A stretch of 64,000 nt of DNA from Intrasporangiaceae bacterium URHB0013. Lineage in GTDB: Bacteria > Actinomycetota > Actinomycetes > Actinomycetales > Dermatophilaceae. The position numbers and the translations under genes are program-made. Positions 52,467-60,800 of this stretch are shown piece by piece; position 1 is the stretch's first letter; the number at the start of each line of letters is the position of its first letter. Below the pieces are notes generated by a model. The model made no database searches and was not told the origin of the DNA. It saw only the letters and a list, made by a program, of their open reading frames with translations. The stretch lies in contig KK211150.1 of NCBI GenBank assembly GCA_000620545.1, positions 1-64,000 of the forward strand, in the 5' to 3' direction.

Positions 52467-52862
52467 TCAAAGGTCCTCGGCCGAGCCGCCCATGAGCGGT
52501 CGCACCTCGACCGCGGCGAAGCGGGCGTCGGGGAAGCGACCGGCGATCTCCTCCGCTCGCTCGGGCGTCGCGCAGTCGACGACGAAGTAGCCGGCCATCT
52601 GCTCCTTCGACTCGACGAACGGTCCCTCGGTGACGAGGCTCTCGCCCCCGCGGACGCGGACGCTCCGAGCCGTCAAGGGGTCGGCGAGCGCCTGGGCGGA
52701 GACGAGCTCGCCCGACTCGCTGATCTCGCCCATCAGCGTCTCGAAGTCGCGCAGCATCCCCGCGCGCTCGTCGTCGGTCATGGCCGCAGCCTCGGGCGTG
52801 CGCAGGAAGATCGGGTGCCCCCACGTCTGCGGGTTGCTCCAGATCATGAGCAGGTACTTCAC
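52467..52862 (-). CDS. YciI (YCII/DGPF) protein, sigma-linked
   Basis: A 131-residue YCII protein: KYLLMIWSNPQTWGHP opens it, the active-site-like TEGPFVESKEQMAGYFVVDCATPERAEEIAGRFP contains the GPF motif. It starts the operon; its stop is three bases from the ECF sigma start. AAGGAG is six bases before the GTG. DGPF proteins are the usual targets and partners of ECF42 sigma factors. A paralogue without sigma is at 27671. Confidence 0.92.
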   Translation of the reverse strand: MKYLLMIWSNPQTWGHPIFLRTPEAAAMTDDERAGMLRDFETLMGEISESGELVSAQALADPLTARSVRVRGGESLVTEGPFVESKEQMAGYFVVDCATPERAEEIAGRFPDARFAAVEVRPLMGGSAEDL

Positions 52863-52992
52863 GTCGACTCCTTCGTCCTGGCGCCATCCTCGCGGCGGCC
52901 GGTTCCCGTCTTGCCATGGGACGTCGGAGTCATGGCCGCGATCTCGACACCGTCCCGACCCTTCCACAGTCCGGTGGCGGCGGGGGCCGCGG

Positions 52993-52998
52993 TAGCGT
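52993..52998 (+). promoter_or_regulatory. -10 box (TAGCGT) of a leaderless transcript
   Basis: TAGCGT followed by six bases and the GTG at 53005. Confidence 0.65.
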
Positions 52999-53004
52999 CG
53001 CAGC

Positions 53005-54138
53005 GTGTCCGCCGGCGACGTCACGACCCGTCCCCCGAGCGCCCTCGACGAGCGAGCCGCCGAGGCCGAGCGGTCCGTCACCGCACTCTTCGCCGGCCGA
53101 CTCGGGGGTATGCCGCTGACCCACCTTGCGCGGGTCGTGCACCCACCGCCAGCCGGTTCGCGGGGGTTCGGCGGGCTCCGCGGCCCGTGGCACTACTGGT
53201 GGCAGGCGCACTACCTCGACGCGATCGTCGACGCGGGCCTGCGCGCCCTGCGGACCGGGGACCCGGCAGGCGCGCAGCTGCGCGCGGGACGAGGCGATCG
53301 GCTGCTCTCCACGATCCGGCTGCGCAACCGGGCGCGCTGGGTGAACGCCTTCTACGACGACATGGCCTGGCTCGCCCTCGCCTCGGCCAGACTGCAGGCC
53401 CTCCACGACGCGCTCGGCCGTACGGCCCGGCGCCGACGCCTCCGCTCGGCTTCTCGCCACCTGACCGAGCAGCTCCGCTCGGCGCACACGGACGACGTCG
53501 GCGGCGGCCTCTTCTGGAGCCGCGACCGCGACTTCAAGAACAGCCCCGCCACTGGCCCTGCTGCCCTGCACCTGGCCCGTCTCGGGGCGACCGACGAGGC
53601 GCGTCGGCTCGTCGACTGGCTCTACGCGCGCCTGTGGTCGGCGGAGAGCGGACTCGTGCTCGACGGCATACGGCTGCGTGGTGGTGACGAGGTGCTCGTC
53701 CCGGACGTGTGGTCCTACAACCAGGGCACCGTGCTCGGCGCGCTCGTGACCCTCGGCGACGGCGAGAGCCTCGCCCGGGCGGCGGCCCTCGTCGCCGCGG
53801 TCGACACGCACCTGACGGTCGAGGTCGACGGCAGACGCGCGCTCCGCACGCACGGCGGAGGCGACGGTGGCCTCTTCACCGGGATCCTCGTGCGGTACCT
53901 AGCCCTGGCGGCCGACACGTCCGACCTGGACGCCGAGGCGAGGCGCACCGCCCGACGACTCGTCGCCGACACGGCCGACGCGCTGTGGTGCGGTCGCGTG
54001 ACCCTGGCGGTCGCTGGACGGCGCGACCCGTCGGTCTTCCCACTCGAGCCGGGCGGCGCAGCCCCAGGACCGCCGCTCGAGCTGTCGCCACAGCTTCAGG
54101 CCTGGACCACCATCGAGGTCGCCGCCACCCTCCCCTGA
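53005..54138 (+). CDS. Glycoside hydrolase family 76 (alpha-mannanase-like)
   Basis: A 377-residue GH76 protein: WHYWWQAHYLDAIVDAG, then FYDDMAWLALA with the catalytic Asp118-Asp119 pair, GGGLFWSRDRDFKNSPATGPAALHLARL, YNQGTVLGALVTL and DGGLFTGILVRYLA. GH76 enzymes cut alpha-1,6-mannan or act on mannan lipids. There is no signal peptide, so it is either cytoplasmic or the start is not the real one. The GTG fits a leaderless promoter. Confidence 0.92.
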   Translation: MSAGDVTTRPPSALDERAAEAERSVTALFAGRLGGMPLTHLARVVHPPPAGSRGFGGLRGPWHYWWQAHYLDAIVDAGLRALRTGDPAGAQLRAGRGDRLLSTIRLRNRARWVNAFYDDMAWLALASARLQALHDALGRTARRRRLRSASRHLTEQLRSAHTDDVGGGLFWSRDRDFKNSPATGPAALHLARLGATDEARRLVDWLYARLWSAESGLVLDGIRLRGGDEVLVPDVWSYNQGTVLGALVTLGDGESLARAAALVAAVDTHLTVEVDGRRALRTHGGGDGGLFTGILVRYLALAADTSDLDAEARRTARRLVADTADALWCGRVTLAVAGRRDPSVFPLEPGGAAPGPPLELSPQLQAWTTIEVAATLP

Positions 54139-54263
54139 CCTGCCTGGTGGCGAGCGCACGCTGTCCCCGGCGGAGACGGCAAGCAGGCACCCGAGGTCTC
54201 GGATCGGGCACGAAGACTGGGAGCGGGCTGGGAATCCGGGCCGTCCCGGGTGAGACTCGAAGG

Positions 54264-55385
54264 GTGCGCACCCCACGAGCTCTCGGCGCCCACCTGACCG
54301 CGGCCCTCACTGCCGGTCTGCTGCTCGGCGCGTGCACGGCCGGTCCGAGCGCGCCCGAGACCGGCCGCCCCGGGTCGCGCACGGCAGATGCCAGCGCTGC
54401 CGAGAGCCCGACCGCGAACGCGACGGTCCCCGAGTCCACACGGGCTGCACCGACGACCGAGGGGCGCCCGGCCCCGACGTCGAGTGCGCCGAAGCCCGCG
54501 CCGAAGCCCGCCCCGGACCCGGCCTCGATCGAGGCGCTCATCGCGACCCAGTACGAGGGTGGCAACCTCAGGCTCGGGGCCGAACGGGGAAGCACCGACG
54601 CCTACCGGCAGTACTACGCGACCTACGAGAGCAACGGGCTGACGATCTCGGGGCGCATCAACATCCCGCGGGGAAAGGGGCCCTTCCCCGCCGTGGTCCT
54701 CGCGCACGGCTACGTCGACCCAGCCGCCTACACGAACGGCCAGACGATGCTCCGCGAGCGTGACTACCTCGCCCGCCAGGGCTACGTGACGCTGCACATC
54801 GACTACCGCAACCACGCGCAGTCCGACCGAGACCCCCGCAACGACGCCAACCTCCGAGGCGGTTACACCGTCGACGCGATCAACGCCGGACTCGCCCTGA
54901 AGAAGTCACAGGTCGTCGACCCCGACCGCGTCGCGCTCATCGGCCGGTCGATGGGTGGCGGGGTCGTCTACAACGCCCTGGTGGTACGCCCGGGGCTGTT
55001 CCGCGCGGCCGTGGCCTACGCGCCGGTGAGCTCCGACAGCGTCGACAACTTCAACAAGTGGGTGCGGCGCGACGCCTCGCGATCGGGCGCGGCGCGTGCC
55101 GTCATCGGCCGGCTGGGCACCCCTGAGGCGAAGCCGGCGGCGTGGGCCGCGACGAGCCCGCGCACCTACTTCGGGCGCATCACCGAGCCGCTGCTCATCC
55201 ACCACGGCACGGTCGACGAGGACTGCCCGCTGTCGTGGTCGCAGGAGTCGGTGGCAGCGCTCGAGGCCAAGGGCAAGGACGTCGAGCTGCGCATCTATCC
55301 CGGCGGGCGCCACACCCTGACGTCACCGCAGTGGGACACCTCGATCCGTCGCACCGAGGCGTTCCTCGACAAGCACCTGACCTGA
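54264..55385 (+). CDS. Lipoprotein alpha/beta hydrolase (prolyl-oligopeptidase/dienelactone-like)
   Basis: A 373-residue lipoprotein. The lipobox LLGAC puts the lipidated Cys at 24, followed by a Ser/Ala/Pro/Thr-rich linker (25-88). The catalytic domain has GYVDPAAYTNG and IGRSMGGG (Ser229), HGTVDEDCPLSW (Asp318 or Asp320) and GGRHTL (His350). It resembles acyl-peptide or S9-like hydrolases and would act outside the membrane. The GTG at 54264 is the start that gives a proper signal; the longer in-frame extension is rejected. Confidence 0.9.
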   Translation: MRTPRALGAHLTAALTAGLLLGACTAGPSAPETGRPGSRTADASAAESPTANATVPESTRAAPTTEGRPAPTSSAPKPAPKPAPDPASIEALIATQYEGGNLRLGAERGSTDAYRQYYATYESNGLTISGRINIPRGKGPFPAVVLAHGYVDPAAYTNGQTMLRERDYLARQGYVTLHIDYRNHAQSDRDPRNDANLRGGYTVDAINAGLALKKSQVVDPDRVALIGRSMGGGVVYNALVVRPGLFRAAVAYAPVSSDSVDNFNKWVRRDASRSGAARAVIGRLGTPEAKPAAWAATSPRTYFGRITEPLLIHHGTVDEDCPLSWSQESVAALEAKGKDVELRIYPGGRHTLTSPQWDTSIRRTEAFLDKHLT

Positions 55386-55443
55386 CGCGCGCGGGACTTC
55401 TCCCGCGGCCCCCCTCCTCCCGCGGCTCCGCTTCTCCCGCGGT

Positions 55444-55487
55444 TCGAGGTGATGGCGGCACCCACGTGGGTGCCGCGATCACCTCGA
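55444..55487. repeat. Repeat family D, copy 2
   Basis: A 44-base element, TCGAGGTGATGGCGGCACCC then ACGTGGGTGCCGCGATCACCTCGA. This copy is a far better palindrome than copy 1. It lies between convergent genes and may be a two-way terminator. Confidence 0.9.
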
Positions 55488-55518
55488 CCCGGCGTAGGCA
55501 GGAGGGCGGCGGCGGCGC

Positions 55519-56853
55519 TCAGCCGGCGAGGGCGCCCATCGGGTCCCACGCGGGCAGCACGATCGGGTCCTGGCCGAGGGCCTCCTGCAGCTCGGCGGGA
55601 AGGGCGTCACGGCGCACGGCGACCTCGAAGACGAACTCGGCGAACCAGCTGTCGTTCATCGTCATGAAGCCCTTGTCGCCCTTCTCGGTGCCCCAGCTGT
55701 TCTCGACGCGCCAGCGCCGCGGCACGTCGTCGAGCAGGTCGACGCCGGTGAAGAGCATCGCGTGCGTCATGAGCGACTCGTGGTGCGTGAGGCGGTCGGC
55801 CTTGCCGAGGGTCGGCTCGGTGCCGTAGATCGAGGCGCGGTCGAAGAGCCCGGCGTCCCAGAGGCCGAGGTTGGCGTTGGACATCTGGCCGGTGTCGCAC
55901 CCGAACCACACCGGCTCGCCGCCCGTGATCGCCTGCGCCGTCAGGGTCTTCATGAGGTCGGGCTCGACGTTGAGGTAGGTGACGGGAGGCGCGCCCACGA
56001 CGTTGCCGAGGTGCTCGACGGTGAAGGTGCGGCCGTAAGGGCTGCTCGGGCGCGGGTCGTTGACGAGGCAGACGTAGTCCTCGAGCGGGACGGTGACGTA
56101 GCGCTCGGCGAACTCGAGCGGCGTCATCGTGCCGTCGCGGTGGAAACCACCATCGGTGTCCTTCCACTGCCAGACGAAGGACTCCGGCGGCGTGCCGAGG
56201 TGGATGCAGAGCAGCCGGTGGACCGTCGCGAGCACCTGCTCCTTGGCATCCTCGAGGTCGTCGGCGCCCGCCCCGTCGGTGGCCCGGGCCCGCAGGTCGC
56301 GCGCGGCCTGGCGCAGGATCGTGCTGAGGTCGCGGTTCATCTGGCCGGTGTTGCTCGAGCTCTTCGTCTCGGGCATCGCGACCTTCGGCACGAGCCCGTG
56401 CTTGACGACGAGGGCGACGAACATGTTCCACTGCCCGCCGTCCTCGGCCGGCGTGGCGAGCAGGTGCGCCACCGTGCGGTCGTCGACGTCGCGGTCGGCG
56501 GTGGCGATGATCGACTCGAGCCAGTGGTTGGCCTTCTCGAACTTGTCCCAGAAGAGGAGGTGGTTCTGCGAGAACTCGAAGTCCTTGACCTCGAGCTTCT
56601 GGCGGGCTCCCGCACGCAGCAGGTTGGTGCCGGCGAAGAGCCAGCAGCGGCCGCTCTTCTCCTGCGACGTCGCGGACCAGTCGTCGAGCAGGTTCGACAC
56701 CGAGTGGTCGATGCTCGTCACCACCCGGCGGTCGAGGGCGATGTCGTCGACCGACGTCGTGGTGACGGCGTTCTGCAGCATCCGGGCAGTGGGGTCGGCC
56801 TCGAACGCCTTGGTGAGGCGCTCGACGAGGTCTGGGGCGAGGTCGCGCGGCAT
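55519..56853 (-). CDS. pepC: C1 family aminopeptidase (PepC/bleomycin hydrolase)
   Basis: A 444-residue cysteine peptidase. The catalytic residues are Cys70 (SGRCWLFAG), His364 (LMTHAMLF) and Asn385 (VENSWGTEKGDKG), each in its family context, as is QNHLLFWDKFEKANHWLE. Length matches PepC. It is cytoplasmic and trims peptides. AAGGAG is seven bases before the ATG at 56853. Confidence 0.93.
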   Translation of the reverse strand: MPRDLAPDLVERLTKAFEADPTARMLQNAVTTTSVDDIALDRRVVTSIDHSVSNLLDDWSATSQEKSGRCWLFAGTNLLRAGARQKLEVKDFEFSQNHLLFWDKFEKANHWLESIIATADRDVDDRTVAHLLATPAEDGGQWNMFVALVVKHGLVPKVAMPETKSSSNTGQMNRDLSTILRQAARDLRARATDGAGADDLEDAKEQVLATVHRLLCIHLGTPPESFVWQWKDTDGGFHRDGTMTPLEFAERYVTVPLEDYVCLVNDPRPSSPYGRTFTVEHLGNVVGAPPVTYLNVEPDLMKTLTAQAITGGEPVWFGCDTGQMSNANLGLWDAGLFDRASIYGTEPTLGKADRLTHHESLMTHAMLFTGVDLLDDVPRRWRVENSWGTEKGDKGFMTMNDSWFAEFVFEVAVRRDALPAELQEALGQDPIVLPAWDPMGALAG

Positions 56854-56889
56854 GGGCCACTCCTTCGAGCTTTTCGGGATCCCAGCATC

Positions 56890-57008
56890 GTATGCCGTGT
56901 GCCCGGGGCGCCCCCGTCACGTGGCGGAGGGCGCCCGCCGGGGGCCGATCCCGAATCGCGCGCTCATGGCTGGAGCGCGCGATACCGCGAGCCGGCCACA
57001 CGGCATAC
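56890..57008. repeat. Family B repeat flanked by inverted GTATGCCGT nonamers
   Basis: GTATGCCGTGTG at 56890 and CACACGGCATAC at about 56997 are reverse complements flanking a TCGCGCGCTC-ATGGCTG-GAGCGCGCGATACC element (56956-56988), which is nearly the same as 11237-11269. It lies between the divergent PepC and hemerythrin genes. Confidence 0.88.
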
Positions 57009-57096
57009 CCAAGTCGCTCGCAAGAGCGGCACTAGTGGCGACCCCGACTCTGGAGGCAGGCCGCAGCTCCGCGGCACCCCACCGACGGAGGCCACC

Positions 57097-57810
57097 ATGA
57101 CCACCACGAGCCACGAGCAGGTCTCGTTCCCCGGCCAGGCGTACGTCGCCCACGGGCCGCACGACCAGACCGGCATGTACTTCATGCACCACGCCCTGCG
57201 ACGGGACCTCGCGCGCTTCGAGTCCGCCGTGCGGGCCACCCCGATCGGCGCCGCCGACACGTGGAAGGCGCTGGCCGATCGCTGGGCCCGCTTCGGCGAG
57301 ATCCTGCACCACCACCACTCCGTCGAGGACGACGCGCTCTGGCCGGTGCTGACGGCTCACGCCGAGTGCCTCGGGGACGAGGCGGCGCTGACGATGCTCG
57401 CCGACATGGAGGCCGAGCACGGCGTCATCGACCCGACGCTGAAGGCGGTCACCTCCGGCTTCGCGGCGATGCGCGAGCACCCGTGCGCCGACCACCGCAA
57501 CGCGCTGGACGTGCACGTCACCGCCGCTCGTGCCGCCCTGCTCGACCACCTCGCCCACGAGGAGACCGAGGCGCTGCCCTTCCTCCAGCGCGTCGTCACC
57601 GTCGAGGAGAACGCCGTCTTCGAGGCCGCCGCCAAGAAGGCCTACGGTCCCCGGGTGCTCGTGTTCCTCGTGCCGTGGGCGGCCGAGGACGTGCCGCCCG
57701 AGCTGGCCCAGCGGATCCTCGAGGACGCCGGCAAGCCGTTCGCCGGGCTGCTCCGGCTCACGCGGGGCCGCTACGAGCGCGCGACACGCAAGGCGTTCGC
57801 CTTCGCCTGA
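57097..57810 (+). CDS. Hemerythrin HHE-domain protein
   Basis: A 237-residue helical protein. The HHE cation-binding pattern is spread over MYFMHHALRRDL, ILHHHHSVEDDALWPVL, AEHGVIDPTL and HLAHEETEALPFLQ, giving a di-iron site for O2 or for sensing NO or iron. A C-terminal 60-residue extension follows. GGAGG is six bases before the ATG. It converges on the AfsR-like gene with only 25 bases between stops. Confidence 0.9.
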   Translation: MTTTSHEQVSFPGQAYVAHGPHDQTGMYFMHHALRRDLARFESAVRATPIGAADTWKALADRWARFGEILHHHHSVEDDALWPVLTAHAECLGDEAALTMLADMEAEHGVIDPTLKAVTSGFAAMREHPCADHRNALDVHVTAARAALLDHLAHEETEALPFLQRVVTVEENAVFEAAAKKAYGPRVLVFLVPWAAEDVPPELAQRILEDAGKPFAGLLRLTRGRYERATRKAFAFA

Positions 57811-57820
57811 CGTCGCGACG

Positions 57821-57859
57821 GACGTCGGGGCCGCCTCAGTCCGGGGTGGCCCCGACGTC
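57821..57859. terminator. Bidirectional hairpin terminator overlapping a stop codon
   Basis: GACGTCGGGGCC (57821-57832) and GGCCCCGACGTC (57848-57859) form a perfect 12-bp stem between the convergent hemerythrin and AfsR-like genes. The stem covers the last codons of the AfsR-like gene. Confidence 0.85.
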
Positions 57860-60800
57860 CACGCCGAGGCGTTCGAGCTGGCGCGCCAGCCACCCCTCGT
57901 ATGCCGTGAAGCCCCACCGACGCGCCTCCGCCAGGGCGCGTCGGGCGCTGAGGACGGCGCCAGCGGGATCGCCGGCCGTGACCTGCGCGAGGGCGAGGTA
58001 GCCGTCGACCGGGCCGATGACGATGGACACCCCGGAGAGCGCTTCCCGGCCCGACCACGGCGCGAGCTCGGTGACCGCCCGCCGCGCGAGTGCCGCGTCG
58101 CCGATGTAGCTCGCGGCCTCGGCCTCGAGACACTCCGTCAGGAGGGTCTGCCAGTTCTCGTGCACCCGGACGTACGGATGGTTGCGCACCTCCTCGGCCA
58201 CGAGGTCGGTGCGCCCGGCCCGGCCGAGCAGCGCGTGCGCCGTCGGACGCGCCATCACGTCGTTGGCCATGAGCTGGAAGAAGGCCACGTCCGCCTCGGT
58301 GGGCAGTCGCCACACGCGGGTGAGCAAGGAGATGACGGGTTTGGCCAGGTGCTCCGCGGGCAGCGCCACCTGCGAGGCGAGGTCCAGGGCCGCGTCCGCG
58401 CGGCGTAGCGCCCCGGCGTCGTTGCCGCGCAGCGCCTCGAGGGCCAGCTCGACCCAGTTGTACGTGTAGAGCACGAAGGGCAGGCGCTCGCGGAGGCCGA
58501 TCCGCTCTGCCTGGCCCGCGAGGCGTGACCACTCGTCGACGTGGCCGAGCTCGAGGTGGTCGGTGGCGAGCGCCATGAGCGAGACCGCTTCTGCGACATG
58601 GTCGCCCGCAGTGCGTGCCGCGGCCACTCCCTCTGCGGCCATCGCGAGACGCGCCTCGGTGCGCGACGGGCTCCACGACGCGAGCCACGCGGCGCGGGTG
58701 GCCCACGAGAGCAGCGCCGGGTCGCCGATGCGACGCGCCACGGCGAGCCCGGCCTCGACGAGAGCCTCGCGCTCGGCAGGGGCCGTCTCGTCGTAGTAGA
58801 GCTCGACCGCCAGGGACAGCAGGAGCAGGGCGCGCGTCGGGGAGTCGCTCTCGGGCAGGGTGCGCAGCGCCCAACGCAGGTCGTCGACGGCGTCCTCGAG
58901 GACCTCGAGCCACCCGTGCGGGAGCCAGACGCCGTAGTGCGAGATGGCGGCCGCGGCCCGGGCGACGCGGTCGGGTGAGGCGAGCGAACGGCCCAGCGCC
59001 ATGGCGTCGACGGCCGCGTCGACGACCTGCGGCCACTGCGCCGCGTAGGCCGCATCCCGGGCGAGCTCGAGCAGCAGGTCCCAGCGCTCCTCCTCGCTCG
59101 CCCCGGGGACGCGCCGGTGGGCCGCCACGCCATCCGCCCGGAGCTGCATGGCCTCGCGGTAGGCGGCGGCTCCCCGCGCCTGGTCCGCGGCGGAACGGGC
59201 GGCGCGCCAGGCCTGCTCGGAGTGCGTGGGCCCGCTCGCGAGCCAGTGTCGGGCGAGCTCCGCCGTCAACTCATCGGCGGTCAGCGCCGTCCGCAGGGAC
59301 GAGTCGGTCGCGAGGGCGTGCGCGATCTGCGCGTGCAACCGGGCCCGTCGCCGTTGCGGGATGGAGAGGTAGACCGCGTCGCGGGCCAGGGCGTGCACGA
59401 ACGCATACCCGTCGTCCCCGTGGTCGACGAGCAGGCCTGCGCCTCTGGCCGGCTCGAGCATCACCTCCACGGCGTCCGCGTCGTCCTGGACCGCGGCGGC
59501 GACCGTCTCGACGCGGAACGAACGGCCCACGACGGCAGCGGTGCCCAGAGCCGCCACGGTGGTCGAGGGCAGCGTCGCCACACGCCGCATGACGACTTCG
59601 CGGACCGTCGCGGGGACGGTGTGGTCGAGCTCTGCGGCTTCACCCGAGGTCCCGAGGCGGGCGAGCTCGAGGAGGAAGAACGGGTTGCCTCCGGTGCGCG
59701 CACGCCACGCGCTCGTGACGGCGTCGGGCACGTCGGCGGACACCCCACGGACGAGTGCAGCGGCGTCGGCGTCGGGCAGCCCGGTCAGGTCGAGACGGAC
59801 GGCCTGCCGGCGGGCGAACGCCTCACCCACCTGGGCAAGTGGCCCGGTCGGCTCGGGGTGCGACCGGCGGGAGCCGACGACGACGAGCCGCGTGGACGGC
59901 GGTGTCACGTCGAGCAGGTGGCGGAGCGTGCGCAGGGTCGCGTCGTCGGCCCAGTGCAGGTCGTCGAGGACCACGAGCACGGGATGGTCGCCTGCCGCGG
60001 CGAGCACGGCCGAGGCGATCCGGTCCCAGGTCTGGAAGGCGGACTGCCCGGGCCCGAGAGCCCCCGCGTCGGCGACGAGGTCGGCCAGACCGCCCCGGGA
60101 CGACAGGTGGAATGGCGTGGCGCCCGGCTCGCCCCCCGGCTCGCCCCCCGGCTCGGCCCGGGGCTCGGCCCCCGGCTCGGCCCCCGGCTCGGCGCCCGGC
60201 TCGGCGCCCGGCTCGGCGACCCGCGGCTCGTCCCCCGAGACAGCGGCTCCGGGCTCGCCTGCAGGTGCGGCGGCTCCGGGCCGGGCGTTGCCGTCGAGGG
60301 CGCGCAGCACGGACAGCCACGGCCACAGCGGAGGCGCACCCTCGTCCTGCGAGCAGACTCCAGCGGCGACGAGGAAGCCGAGGTCGCGCGCCCGGTGGGC
60401 CAGGTCGCGCGCGAGCCACGACTTGCCGATGCCCGGCTCGCCGACGAGGAGCGCCGACCCGGCCCGCCCAGCCAGCGCCTCGTCGAGCAGCCCTGCCAGC
60501 GCAGCGCGTTCCCGCGAACGAGCGACCGGCTCGTCGCGCGCCTCGGCCGGTGGCGCCGCGCGTTGCTCGGCGGCTCGCGCAGAGGTCGGGACGGCGGTCT
60601 CCGCGAGCGGTCGTGCCCCGCCCGGCGCCGGCACCCGAGTGGCAGCCGGCGCGGGTCGGAGCCACTCGAGCAGCCCGGGATCCTGACGGAGAACGGCCTG
60701 CTCGAGGTCGCGCAGTTCGGCCCCGGGATCGAGGCCGAGCTCGTCGGAGAGCTGTTCGCGCACCCTGCGCAGGTGGTCGAGCGCCTCGGCCTGACGGCCG

